Shown here one piece after another: positions 36,536 to 45,409 of a stretch of 64,000 nucleotides of DNA. Position numbers and translations under genes: made by a program. How positions within the stretch are numbered: position 1 is the stretch's first letter; every line of letters begins with the position of its first letter. Under the pieces are notes generated by a model that searched no databases, had not been told where the DNA came from, and saw only the letters and a list, made by a program, of their open reading frames with translations. This DNA comes from JAJYKN01 sp035516155 (lineage in GTDB: Bacteria; Nitrospirota; UBA9217): the NCBI GenBank assembly GCA_035516155.1, contig DATJAP010000044.1, positions 94,396-158,395 of the forward strand, in the 5' to 3' direction.

Positions 36536-36552
36536 TCTGAATTCCCCCTTTT

Positions 36553-36584
36553 AAAAAAAGGAGAAACCCTGGTTTCTCCTTTTT
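36553..36584 (+). terminator. Rho-independent terminator after the AOR gene
   Basis: GGAGAAAC (36560-36567) pairs with GTTTCTCC (36572-36579), loop CCTG, with A7 before and T5 after the stem. A second hairpin, GGAGGGG/CCCCTCC (about 36600-36623), follows before the next gene. The AOR message therefore probably ends here and the next gene has its own expression or depends on read-through. Confidence 0.88.
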
Positions 36585-36660
36585 ATTATTATGCACCGCG
36601 GAGGGGATGCACTACGCCCCTCCCTCATAAAGGGGAAACGCGAGGGTCGAAAAAAGTGAT

Positions 36661-37296
36661 ATGAACCTGATCGATCGTTGCCCTGGTGGTGTTAAACCGA
36701 TTCTTCATCTCGCGTTTGTCGTGGACGAACCTCTCGTCTCCCACTTTTTTATGCTGCTCCAGCAGGGGGTGACGGTCAGGTCCCGCGTCGGCCAAAGCGT
36801 CACCACCTATCTCCGGGAAGAGATCGGTACAAGTCCTGCAACAATCGAAAAAATACAGTCTGTCATCCTTGATGGGAAACCGGTCGATGACCTCGACTCA
36901 GCATGGATAAAAGACGGGTCGGTCCTCGCTCTCTCAGCTGCAATGCCCGGGCTCGTCGGTGCTACCCTCAGGCGAGGGGGTGCATACTCCTTGTTTCGGA
37001 GCGCGATCACCTATCGCGAAACAGGGCAAGAGTGCTTCTCGGGGGAGGGCTTTGTGCGGATAAAACTCTTCAACCTCCTTATGGCCGAGTTGGGCCCAAA
37101 CCTGCTTCGGAAGGGCGTTATCCTCCGGTCCGAAGAGTTCCTCAGCTCCACAGCGGAACGATCAAAGAGTTTCTGGGAGGGTTGCAGACGAATCACCCTC
37201 GACGGCAAGCATGCTGACGTCAGTATGTTACAGGAAGCATCGTGGTTGTCGGGAAATGACCAGATTGTTCTTTCCATCTCTTCAAGTCAGGTTTGA
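36661..37296 (+). CDS. AOR-cluster protein with MoaD/ThiS-like beta-grasp segment
   Basis: A 211-residue protein that I recognise only as a frequent neighbour of AOR genes. Residues about 35-107 look like a beta-grasp (ubiquitin-like) fold: VTVRSRVGQSVTTYL, IQSVILDGKPVDDLDSAWI and DGSVLALSAAMPGLVG, ending ATLRRGG. The last Gly-Gly is internal, followed by about 100 residues (LFRSAITYRETG, then FVRIKLFNLLMAELG) of unknown fold. It could be a sulfur carrier, a scaffold for tungstopterin insertion, or a subunit. The start is uncertain: the ATG at 36661 has a poor RBS and an internal ATG at about residue 31 would begin right at the beta-grasp part. Confidence 0.65.
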   Translation: MNLIDRCPGGVKPILHLAFVVDEPLVSHFFMLLQQGVTVRSRVGQSVTTYLREEIGTSPATIEKIQSVILDGKPVDDLDSAWIKDGSVLALSAAMPGLVGATLRRGGAYSLFRSAITYRETGQECFSGEGFVRIKLFNLLMAELGPNLLRKGVILRSEEFLSSTAERSKSFWEGCRRITLDGKHADVSMLQEASWLSGNDQIVLSISSSQV

Positions 37297-37325
37297 CGTC
37301 CTCCCTACAAGCCTAGCATCACTCG

Positions 37326-37550
37326 TTATCCACCGGCGATGGGGGGGAAGAGGGCGAGTTCGTCTCCCTCCTTGAGGGGATAATCTGCAGGTCTGTGTAC
37401 TCCATTGACAATTCTGAGGAGCCTGATGTTTTGAGGAATCTTCACAAAGGTTACGGCATCATCAATCACGGCATTCTCGGGCAATTCAACCACCTGCTCA
37501 TCAGGGCCGATTTTCCGCAACGATGCAAAAAGCTTTATCTTGACCTTCAT
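37326..37550 (-). CDS. MoaD/ThiS-family sulfur carrier protein
   Basis: A 74-residue ubiquitin-fold protein beginning VKIKLFASLRKIGPDE and ending ELALFPPIAGG. The C-terminal Gly-Gly, where MoaD and ThiS are thiocarboxylated, is intact. It would donate sulfur for the dithiolene of molybdopterin or tungstopterin. It is encoded on the opposite strand between the two plus-strand cluster genes, 30 bases from the preceding stop, so it needs its own promoter. Context suggests a role dedicated to the AOR cofactor, but a general MoaD role cannot be excluded. Confidence 0.85.
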   Translation of the reverse strand: MKVKIKLFASLRKIGPDEQVVELPENAVIDDAVTFVKIPQNIRLLRIVNGVHRPADYPLKEGDELALFPPIAGG

Positions 37551-37670
37551 GTCAAATTATACCATGTTTGCCGGGATGGCTGGAATTCATTCGGCCAGAC
37601 TCCTTCATCCGTACTGATGTCATATGATGGAAATCATACCGCCTCGTAACAAGAATGTTAGTATATATCC

Positions 37671-38960
37671 ATGGCAGCCAAAGATCATCCCTCTAAGCTC
37701 TTTGTCGAGGTGACGACCAGATGCAACCTTCAGTGCGGTATGTGCGTGAAGCAGAACGGTAGCGGCGGGATCCCGGACGGCAGTATGTCACCGGAAACCT
37801 TTGAACAGCTTGCCCCGGCCTTTCCGCATCTTGATACTCTTGTGCTGAACGGCATCGGCGAGCCCCTCCTCCATCCGTACCTGGAGGACTTCATCTCCCG
37901 TGCCCGAGCCCTCCTCCCCGCAGGTGCCTGGGTGGGATTCCAATCGAACGGCATGGCACTGACCGAGGAGCGGGCTGCGTCGCTCATCGATGCGGGGCTC
38001 GACTGTATCTGCCTCTCCCTCGACACGGCGTCTGATGACAACTTCCGCTCTATCCGAAGCGGCGGCGAGATGGGGGGGATGCTAGCGGCCTTCGCGAGTC
38101 TGAACAAGGTCAGGTCGCGGAGCAGGGAGCGCGATCTTAGGATCGGGATCGAGTTTGTGCTCATGCGCAGTAACCTTGCCGACCTTCCAGACGCTGTCCG
38201 CTGGGCAGGCAGATCCGGCGCCAGTTTCGCGATTGTCACCCAACTCCTCCCTTACCACAAAGACATCGTATCACAGGCAGCTTATGATACCAATACCACC
38301 ACTGCCATCGCCATCTATGAGCGATGGGAAAAAAGAGCACAGCAGGAAGGTCTGGACATCCGCCAGTATCTCAAAACCATCACAAAGGTGGGGCGGACGC
38401 CGGAGGAAGAGTGTATCGTGCAGCTTGTCGAACAGATGAGGAATGACGCCGAGTCGCAGGGCATCACCCTGCACCTGGAGCGGCTGCTCCGGAGGGATAC
38501 GGAGTGGCTGGCGTCGGTCGAGAAGGTGTTCGATGAGGCTCGAAAGGCTGCCCGGGAAGAGAAGGTTGAGCTGAAACTGCCGGCCATGGCGCCGAGGAAC
38601 ACCAGGAAGTGCGAGTTCGTCGAAGGAGACAGCGTCTTCGTCTCGTGGGATGGCAACGTGCATCCCTGCTACTTCCTCTGGCACCGCTATGCCTGCTATG
38701 TCGGCGGCATTGAAAAGCGGGTCAAGCCGTGGATCTTCGGCAACCTGCGCGATCGGGACGTCCTTGCCATTTGGAACGACGCGGGCTCCCGCTCATTCCG
38801 GGAGCGAGTGCTCGGCTATCGCTTCCCATTTTGTTTCGACTGCGGCTTCGCGCTCTGCGACTATGTCGGGGTGGAGGAGTTCGAGCAGGATTGCTATATC
38901 GAACGTGTCCCCTGCGGGGCCTGCCTCTGGTGTACTGGGCTGTTCCAGTGCCTGCAGTAA
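37671..38960 (+). CDS. radical SAM protein for AOR cofactor maturation (Cmo-like), SPASM-type C-terminus
   Basis: A 429-residue radical SAM enzyme. The [4Fe-4S] site binding SAM is TTRCNLQCGMCVKQN (CxxxCxxC at about residues 14-21), followed by the GIGEPLLHPYL motif. The C-terminal third holds many Cys for auxiliary clusters: HPCYFLWHRYACY (about 329), FCFDCGFALCDY (about 385) and CGACLWCTGLFQC at the end. Proteins of this type sit beside AOR genes and are annotated as cofactor-modifying proteins; the exact chemistry is unknown. The start ATG at 37671 has no strong SD. It probably acts with the beta-grasp proteins on the tungsten cofactor. Confidence 0.85.
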   Translation: MAAKDHPSKLFVEVTTRCNLQCGMCVKQNGSGGIPDGSMSPETFEQLAPAFPHLDTLVLNGIGEPLLHPYLEDFISRARALLPAGAWVGFQSNGMALTEERAASLIDAGLDCICLSLDTASDDNFRSIRSGGEMGGMLAAFASLNKVRSRSRERDLRIGIEFVLMRSNLADLPDAVRWAGRSGASFAIVTQLLPYHKDIVSQAAYDTNTTTAIAIYERWEKRAQQEGLDIRQYLKTITKVGRTPEEECIVQLVEQMRNDAESQGITLHLERLLRRDTEWLASVEKVFDEARKAAREEKVELKLPAMAPRNTRKCEFVEGDSVFVSWDGNVHPCYFLWHRYACYVGGIEKRVKPWIFGNLRDRDVLAIWNDAGSRSFRERVLGYRFPFCFDCGFALCDYVGVEEFEQDCYIERVPCGACLWCTGLFQCLQ

Positions 38961-39065
38961 ACAGCTAGCATTGCAATGACCTCACTCCACCTTTGCTGCC
39001 CTCTTACAATCAGTGCATGATATAATAAAAAAGCATTCTGACAGCAAAGGGAGGGAGGAAGGAAC

Positions 39066-39578
39066 ATGGCGGACAGAGCAGAGGAACGCGCAGCAACGGG
39101 GGGGTGGAGCCAGTGCCTCGATATCTCAGTGCAGCCGGTAACTTCGCAGCTAAGGGCCAATGACGGCAGGGAGATTCCCTTCACCAAGGCAATTCTGATG
39201 CTTCGTAATGTTTGCAAAGCAGAGGTGGTCAATGTTGTGCCCCACGCCACTCTCAGCCAGGAGGGTGGAACTATTCAGGATGTCACCATCTCCTTATCGC
39301 ATTCGGCTCCTTCTTCAATTCCTTCTGGGGGGACTATCAGCTGGGACGTGTACGACCTCCTGCTGCCCGCTCATCCCGGGACCGCCAGTAAGATCCATAT
39401 GTTCGGCTACCGGGCAGTCCTAAACTGGAGGTTTGATCTGGAAGTCTGGGCTCAATACCGGCGGTCGGTGACTTCCGAACCTTTGAAGACGCCCCTCTTG
39501 CGATGGTCATTTCGATGGACCGTAGAAGACCCTTCAACCGGAGCAGTGGGGCTGAACGTCGAAGAGATTAAGGACTAG
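39066..39578 (+). CDS. hypothetical protein downstream of the AOR maturase
   Basis: A 170-residue protein that I do not recognise. It has no signal peptide, no membrane helix and only two Cys. It is rich in beta-type alternation, e.g. QDVTISLSHSAPSSIPSGGTI (about 76-96) and SKIHMFGYRAVLNWRFDLEV, and ends in an acidic tail. An excellent RBS (GGGAGGGAGGAAGG) precedes the ATG, so it is surely expressed. It follows the radical SAM gene by 105 bases on the same strand, and so may belong to the AOR cluster. Confidence 0.65.
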   Translation: MADRAEERAATGGWSQCLDISVQPVTSQLRANDGREIPFTKAILMLRNVCKAEVVNVVPHATLSQEGGTIQDVTISLSHSAPSSIPSGGTISWDVYDLLLPAHPGTASKIHMFGYRAVLNWRFDLEVWAQYRRSVTSEPLKTPLLRWSFRWTVEDPSTGAVGLNVEEIKD

Positions 39579-39781
39579 CCGCATCTCTGCAGGGGCGGGA
39601 CACATGGCGTAATTTATCAATCTTCGCGGCTTGTTTTTCGGGAAGGCATTGTGAAGAGTGTTCTCTGCACAATACCCTTGATCCCCGATCCGCCGGGCGG
39701 GCTTTTGCGAATCGAAGTGTTTATAAACGGGGATGCATGGAAGTGTGAGGGATATTTCACGATCGGCCATTGTCAGAAGTA

Positions 39782-41662
39782 TCAGCCCTTCATCGCCTCC
39801 AACTCCTCCCACCGCTTGTATGCCTCAGCAAGCGCCTTCTCCACCACGTCAAGCCTTGCCTTGAATTCCGAGACCTTGGCCCCGCTTTTCCGATAAAAAG
39901 CCGGATCAGCCATCGAGTCGTGGATCTGCTGCTGCTCTTTCTCGAGTTCCTCGATTCGCTGCGGCAGGATTTCCAGCTCCCTCTGCTCCTTGAAGCTCAG
40001 CTTGCGCGGCTTCTCTTTCTCCGGCCGCGGTTGCGTTTTCTGTTTTGCCGGCGCCGCCGGAATCCCAGCTCCGCGCCGGCGTATCCAGTCATCATAGCCC
40101 CCCACGTACTCATTCACTCTGCCCTCGCCTTCGAGCGCCAGCGTGCTGGTGACCACATTATTGATGAATTCGCGGTCATGGCTCACGAGCAGCACCGTGC
40201 CGGGGTAGTCCATCAGAAGCTCTTCGAGCAGGTCGAGGGTCTCGATATCCAGGTCGTTCGTGGGTTCGTCGAGCACGAGAACGTTCGATGGTTTAGTGAA
40301 AAGCTTTGCGAGCAGGAGCCTGTTCCGCTCTCCTCCCGACAGGACCTTTACGGGGCTGCGCGCGCGGACGGGCGCAAAAAGAAAATCCCCGAGATAGCCG
40401 ATTACGTGCCGACGCTGCCCCCCTACGGTCACGTAATCGCTGCCGTTCGCCACGTTGTCCTGAACCGTTTTTTCATCATCGAGCTGGGCCCGGTGCTGGT
40501 CAAGATAGGCGACTTCGAGATTCGTGCCGAGTTTAACCGTTCCCGCCTGCGGCTTCAGTTCTCCCAGAAGAAGTTTGAGCAGCGTTGTCTTGCCTGAGCC
40601 GTTCGGACCGATAATGCCGACCTTATCACCACGCATGATGGTCGTGGAAAAATCACGGATGACCGGGCGGTCGTCGTAGCTGAGACTCACGTTGTTCGCC
40701 TCGATTACCAGTTTGCCGGTACGCTCCGCTTCCTGCATCTGCATGCGCGCGGCGCCTGTCACCTCCCGCCGTTCGCTCCGGATCCTCCGCAGTGCCTTGA
40801 GCGCACGCACACGGCCTTCATTCCTCGTCCTCCGAGCCTTGACCCCCTGCCTGATCCAGACTTCCTCCGAAGCCAGCTTTTTATCGAACTTTGCGTTCTC
40901 CACGGCTTCGGCATCGAGCGCCGCCTGCTTGCGATCGAGATAGGTCTGGTAATCGCCAGGCCAGCTCATGAGACGGCCCCGGTCGAGATCGACGATTCGC
41001 GTGGCGAGCCGCTGGAGCAGAGCCCGGTCATGGGTTACAAACAAGAGGGTGCCGCCGAATTCAAGCAGGAACTGCTCGAGCCAGGCAATGGCATCAATAT
41101 CAAGATGGTTCGTGGGCTCGTCCAGGAGCAGAAGATCCGGTTCTCCTGCCAGTGCCTTCGCAAGCAGTACCCGGCGCTTGAGACCGCCCGAGAGTTCGGA
41201 AAACTCGGCGTTTTCGGACAGCTGCAGCCGCGAGAGGACGGTCTCGACGCGCTGCTGCGTTCGCCAGCCGCCAGACGCCTCGAATTCGTGCTGAATGGCC
41301 TCCAGTCGGGCCAGCAGTTTTTCGCTATGCTCGTGGGCAAGCCGAACGCCCACCTGGTGATACTCTGCAAGCAACTTCCCCTGCTCGCCGAAGGAGCTCG
41401 ACACGACATCGAACACACTGCCGAGCAGCGCCTGCGGCACTTCCTGCGTCAGGAGCGTGATGCTCACGCCCTGCTGATACACGATTTTGCCGGCGTCCGG
41501 TTTCACGTCGCCTGCGATGAGCCGCATGATCGTGGATTTGCCAGTGCCGTTCCTGCCCACTAGACAGACGCGTTCGCCGCGGTCGATCGAAAAGTCGACC
41601 CCTTCAAGCAGAAGCGGCCCTCCGAAACCAACATTGACCCCTTGTAAACTTACCAACGCCAT
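39782..41662 (-). CDS. uup: ABC-F family ATPase (Uup-like)
   Basis: A 626-residue cytoplasmic protein with two ABC ATPase modules and no membrane domain. Module 1: Walker A GRNGTGKST (about 37-45), signature LSGGLKRRVLLAKAL, Walker B LLLLDEPTNHLD. A charged linker follows (VRALKALRRIRSERRE, about 285-300). Module 2: Walker A GPNGSGKTT, signature LSGGERNRLLLAKLF, Walker B VLVLDEPTNDLD. The C-terminal 90 residues form a Lys/Glu-rich coiled coil (LEILPQRIEELEKEQQQIHD) typical of Uup, which binds DNA or ribosomes. ABC-F proteins act on stalled ribosomes. The ATG follows GAGGCGCATC. Confidence 0.93.
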   Translation of the reverse strand: MALVSLQGVNVGFGGPLLLEGVDFSIDRGERVCLVGRNGTGKSTIMRLIAGDVKPDAGKIVYQQGVSITLLTQEVPQALLGSVFDVVSSSFGEQGKLLAEYHQVGVRLAHEHSEKLLARLEAIQHEFEASGGWRTQQRVETVLSRLQLSENAEFSELSGGLKRRVLLAKALAGEPDLLLLDEPTNHLDIDAIAWLEQFLLEFGGTLLFVTHDRALLQRLATRIVDLDRGRLMSWPGDYQTYLDRKQAALDAEAVENAKFDKKLASEEVWIRQGVKARRTRNEGRVRALKALRRIRSERREVTGAARMQMQEAERTGKLVIEANNVSLSYDDRPVIRDFSTTIMRGDKVGIIGPNGSGKTTLLKLLLGELKPQAGTVKLGTNLEVAYLDQHRAQLDDEKTVQDNVANGSDYVTVGGQRRHVIGYLGDFLFAPVRARSPVKVLSGGERNRLLLAKLFTKPSNVLVLDEPTNDLDIETLDLLEELLMDYPGTVLLVSHDREFINNVVTSTLALEGEGRVNEYVGGYDDWIRRRGAGIPAAPAKQKTQPRPEKEKPRKLSFKEQRELEILPQRIEELEKEQQQIHDSMADPAFYRKSGAKVSEFKARLDVVEKALAEAYKRWEELEAMKG

Positions 41663-41959
41663 GATGCGCCTCGTTGAGACTGTGCCGATTTTGTCCGCAC
41701 AATGTACTCTGGGCAGTGCGGAAATGCAACTAAAATCACATTGCAGCGTGCACGGTCACTGGCATTCCAGAGGAACTGAATACGCTCAAAGAGCTTGACA
41801 ATCTTATATACCACAGAGCCTTGCAATTTTGGTGTCAGCGTGTCGAATCCTGCTATCTTGGTTTGATTGACACCCATTTGGAAAGGGTTATTATCTTCAA
41901 GGTGAGAAGTGGAGTGCGGCAAATCGATTCAGAGGAAGTGCCGTACGGGCTAAGGAGGT
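41663..41959. other. spacer between uup and a small membrane-protein gene
   Basis: About 300 bases with no gene recognised. It ends in a strong SD (TAAGGAGGT) just before an ATG at 41960. Confidence 0.45.
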
Positions 41960-42648
41960 ATGAAATATAGCAACCACTACTCAAGAAACCTGCCATGACG
42001 AAATGAGAGAACGTTCCATGAAGGGCGGATCGCTTGCTGAAGGGATAAATAGCCGGCGGCGCGGGAGTCGCACTGGCGATCATCGGGCTGGCGGGCATCA
42101 TGCCCGTTCACTTGATCCCGGTGTCCACCATATCCCTCGGAATCGTCTTCGTCTTCGAGGGAGGATCTGTTGCGAGCAAGTTCACGAGGCTCCTCACCGA
42201 AACAACGAGGGGTCGGTTTGAAGTGTCGGGCCTCGGTTCGGGCCTGACCGCTGAAGTCATCGGCGGAATAGCGGGGATCATTCTCGGCATTTTGACGCTA
42301 CTGCATGTGTCTCCGATAGTCCTAACGCCTTCGGCAGCCATCGTGTTCGGCGGAACACTGGTTTTCAGCAGCGGTATCTCTGCACGGCTCGTAGAACTGC
42401 TGATCGGCAGAATGGGCGAAGATGAGGTTTTCAGGGATGTTGTCCGCGAAGCGGTATCGGCTGCGGCCGGCGTCCAGCTCCTCTTCGGCCTCGCCGCCAT
42501 CACGCTGGGCATCCTGGCCCTGGTTGGGATCACTCCGATGATCCTGAACCTCGCTGCACTGCTCGGAGTCGGCCTCTCGAATCTCCTGAGCGGCGCGGCG
42601 ATCAGCACCAGAATGCTCGGCATCCTGCGGCCCCATGAGCATGCATAA
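41960..42648 (+). pseudogene. small polytopic membrane protein with frameshifts near the 5' end
   Basis: The main frame (from about 42048, first ATG 42100) encodes a hydrophobic protein with at least four membrane helices, e.g. IAGIILGILTLLHVSPIVLT and LLFGLAAITLGILALVGIT. Its natural start seems to lie in another frame: ATTTQETCHDEMRERSMKGG then SLAEGI (41970-42047). A switch at about 42050 leads to AGGAGVALAIIGLAGIMPVH. The only ATG with a strong SD (TAAGGAGGT), at 41960, is in a third frame with 12 codons. At least one and perhaps two indels separate the parts. If repaired, the product would be about 225 residues. Function unknown. Confidence 0.55.
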
Positions 42649-42785
42649 GCGCAGGACTTGAACGTTAAAGAGTCATTTCAAACCGGAGATAACCGAAAGG
42701 TGGTCTCCTGTTTTTTGGATAAATTTTTTTATTGTGCAGACCTTACAATAGACAGGAAAACGTGTTATAACAAACGGGAACTGCT

Positions 42786-43904
42786 ATGACTATACTACGG
42801 GGACAATCGAAAGACCGGGAAAAAATCCTTGCTGCCGACGTCGTCAAGCTTTCGCGCCTTTTTACCCGGCAGCGCGAGTGTCTTCCCACCGCATACCTGA
42901 AGGATCCAGGGCTCAGGGAAGCCTACCGGGCCTATTTCCTCCCCCCGAACCTGGCAAAAATACGGATGCCGCTCGCGGAACTTGCGCTTCATAGGAAGCA
43001 GATACCTGTAAAGGACACCATCAGGGTGCTCGATCTGGGGTCGGGGCCGGGTACGGCGCTACTCGGGGTCATGGAATATTTTGCGGCACATGAAAAGAAA
43101 CCGGCGCTTCAATGCGTCGCTGTGGACCAGGTGACGGAGAATCTGGCCGTCGCCGAAGAGCTGTTCCATGCGGAGCGAATTTCTCTCGGCCTTTCGGCAT
43201 CTCTTAAAACGGTTCATGCAGGCATCGAGCGCGCAGATCAGCACCTATCCGGTTCCTTCGATCTTATCATCCTGTCTAATATTTTGAACGAGCTCTTCAC
43301 GCACGAAGGCCGGCGCATCGAAAAGCGACTGTCCGTGCTGGAGGAAATCGTGATGCCCACCCTCGCAGAGGACGGCACCTGCATCATCATCGAACCGGCT
43401 TTGCGCGACACATCGCGCGACCTCCTGCAGATAAGGGACGGACTTCTCGAGCGGAGCTTCTCGATCTATGCCCCGTGCCTGTGCAGCAGCGGCTGCCCAG
43501 CCCTGGCGAATCTTCGCGACTGGTGCCACGAAGACCTGCCGTGGAATCCGCCGGCAGAGATTGAAGCGGTGGTCAAACTGACGGGCCTGCGCAAGGATTC
43601 TCTCAAATTCTCCTACCTCATCGTGCGAAAGGACGGCCGATCGCTGGCTGACGTCTTCGATGAAAAGTGTTTCCGCGTTGTAAGCGAACCCCTGATCACG
43701 AAAGGCAAAATTGAGTTTTTCCTGTGCGGTCGGGAGGGTCGCCGCTTGTGCACACGTCTCGACAAGGACGAAACCCCGGCGAACGCACGCTTGCGGAGTC
43801 TGCGGCGCGGTTATGTGGCCCAGTTCGATCCCTTGATCGACGGTGGCACACGGTACAAGGTGGGAAAAGAAACCGGCGTTTCCATCAAATACCGGCCGTA
43901 TTGA
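42786..43904 (+). CDS. Rsm22-like small-ribosomal-subunit methyltransferase
   Basis: A 372-residue protein of the Rsm22 family (mitochondrial relative METTL17), associated with maturation of the small ribosomal subunit. The SAM-binding loop is VLDLGSGPGTALL (about residues 81-93), followed by a Rossmann fold (FDLIILSNILNELFTHEG). A Cys cluster typical of this family, CLCSSGC then NLRDWCHEDLPW (about 230-253), probably binds an Fe-S cluster. The C-terminal part (GYVAQFDPLIDGGTRYKVG) may bind RNA. The ATG at 42786 has GGGAAC upstream. It lies in a run of translation-related plus-strand genes. Confidence 0.85.
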   Translation: MTILRGQSKDREKILAADVVKLSRLFTRQRECLPTAYLKDPGLREAYRAYFLPPNLAKIRMPLAELALHRKQIPVKDTIRVLDLGSGPGTALLGVMEYFAAHEKKPALQCVAVDQVTENLAVAEELFHAERISLGLSASLKTVHAGIERADQHLSGSFDLIILSNILNELFTHEGRRIEKRLSVLEEIVMPTLAEDGTCIIIEPALRDTSRDLLQIRDGLLERSFSIYAPCLCSSGCPALANLRDWCHEDLPWNPPAEIEAVVKLTGLRKDSLKFSYLIVRKDGRSLADVFDEKCFRVVSEPLITKGKIEFFLCGREGRRLCTRLDKDETPANARLRSLRRGYVAQFDPLIDGGTRYKVGKETGVSIKYRPY

Positions 43905-43965
43905 TTATCCTCCTTAAACAGATGCTTCTTGCATTTTATCCCGTCCATGCCGTATATTCCCCTCC

Positions 43966-44478
43966 ATGAGCAGATACCGGCCACCTCAGAAACCGGGCTC
44001 TAAATATATAACCCCTGAAGGCAAGAAGCGCATGAACGACGAGTTTGAGTACCTCTGGCATACCAAGCGCCCGGAGGTGACGGCCGCGCTCGCAGCGGCG
44101 GCCGCGGAGGGTGACCGTTCGGAGAACGCGGAATATATTTATCGTAAAAAACAGCTTCGCGAGATCGATGCGCGGATCCATCACCTCAAGAACCGCCTGG
44201 AAAACATCGTCGTTGTGGCCACGCCGCCGAGCGATGAATCCCGGGTTTTCTTTGGAGCCTGGGTAAGGCTGGAGGATGAGGAGGGCGCCATCACCGAGTA
44301 CCGGATCGTCGGCCCTGACGAGTTCGATCATACGAAGGGGCTCATCAGCATGGACTCGCCCGTTGCCCGGGCGCTCATGAAAAAAACAGAGGGCGACGAG
44401 GTCGTGGTGAAACGGCCCAAAGGTGATGCGGTATTTACCATCGTGCGGGTCCAGTACAAGCCTTTTGATCAAAAGTGA
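43966..44478 (+). CDS. greB: transcription elongation factor GreB
   Basis: A 170-residue protein matching the GreA/GreB family. The N-terminal coiled coil that enters the polymerase secondary channel spans about 20-85 and carries the conserved acidic tip in AAAAAEGDRSENAEYIY (about 43-59). The C-terminal FKBP-like domain includes YRIVGPDEFDHTKGLISMDS and SPVARALMKKTEGDEVVV. The N-terminal start with YITPEG and length fit GreB rather than GreA. It stimulates cleavage of backtracked RNA. Only a weak SD is seen before the ATG. Confidence 0.92.
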   Translation: MSRYRPPQKPGSKYITPEGKKRMNDEFEYLWHTKRPEVTAALAAAAAEGDRSENAEYIYRKKQLREIDARIHHLKNRLENIVVVATPPSDESRVFFGAWVRLEDEEGAITEYRIVGPDEFDHTKGLISMDSPVARALMKKTEGDEVVVKRPKGDAVFTIVRVQYKPFDQK

Positions 44479-44634
44479 GACCATGCTGGGGGCTGAAAAC
44501 ATTCCCTTCCGCCTTTGATCCGATCATAACATTGGAGCGGGACACGATATACTGTTTCTTCTCTCACCTGTTTGTCCGCGGACGGGGATAAAAGAAACAA
44601 GGGCGGCCGATAAAGTCGATCGAGGGTGATGTAG

Positions 44635-45345
44635 TTGAATCTTATCCTTCTTTTTCAAGATGACTTCCAAGAACAGAACGACCACGTTCGGTTGCGGGGT
44701 CGCCGCCTGAATCACGTCCTTGAAGTGCACCGTGCTGTGGTTGGTGATGAGCTTTCCGTGGGGGTATTGAATGGCCGAGTCGGAACAGGAAAAGTAACAG
44801 CTCTCAGCCAATCAGTCCTCGAAATGGATGTGAAACTCGACCGCCTGCCACCTTCGAAACTTCCGCTCACAGTCATTCTGGCCCTGCCAAGACCGAAGTT
44901 TCTGAAAAGAGTGCTCCGGTCGGCAAGCTCTATGGGAGTCCAACGGATCATACTGCTCAACTCTTTCCGCGTGGAAAAAAGCTACTGGCAGAGTACCTTC
45001 CTGTCGCATGACCGCTTACGGGAACAGCTCTTACTGGGGCTTGAACAGGCCGGGGACACGGTCCTTCCTGAAGTTCTGCTGAAACCGCTGTTCAAACCCT
45101 TTGTCGAGGATGAGCTTCCCGGCATCGCAGCCGGTACGGTTTCCCTTGTCGCTGATCCGACTGCAGCCAATTCCTGTCCGCGCGGCATCAATCAGCCAAC
45201 AACACTCGCAATCGGTCCTGAGGGCGGTTTTCTCCCCTATGAAATCGAGAAGTTCGAAGCCTGCGGGTTCCAGCCAGTCCGCATCAGCGACAGGATCCTG
45301 GGTGTCGAGACCGCGGTGCCGGCGCTGATAGGGCGGTTGTCCTGA
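44635..45345 (+). CDS. rsmE: 16S rRNA m3U1498 methyltransferase RsmE
   Basis: A 236-residue SPOUT-family methyltransferase. The N-terminal PUA-like part has HVRLRGRRLNHVLEVHR (about 18-34). The knotted C-terminal domain has VILALPRPKFLKRVLRSASS, the SAM-site LAIGPEGGFLPYEIEKFEACG (about 197-217) and ILGVETAVPALIG. It would methylate N3 of U1498 in 16S rRNA. The start is a TTG at 44635, preceded by GAGGGTGATG; no ATG gives the full N-terminus. It follows greB and precedes arfB on the plus strand. Confidence 0.92.
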   Translation: MNLILLFQDDFQEQNDHVRLRGRRLNHVLEVHRAVVGDELSVGVLNGRVGTGKVTALSQSVLEMDVKLDRLPPSKLPLTVILALPRPKFLKRVLRSASSMGVQRIILLNSFRVEKSYWQSTFLSHDRLREQLLLGLEQAGDTVLPEVLLKPLFKPFVEDELPGIAAGTVSLVADPTAANSCPRGINQPTTLAIGPEGGFLPYEIEKFEACGFQPVRISDRILGVETAVPALIGRLS

Positions 45346-45409
45346 GGCGCTTGTCCGCAAAAATCGGGGATTATTTGCCCTTTTCAGAATTAACGTGTAA
45401 AGTACGGCT

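Noticed and set aside
39770..40597. 275-codon plus-strand frame
   Set aside because: Antisense to the ABC-F ATPase; Leu/Phe-rich shadow of Lys/Glu codons.
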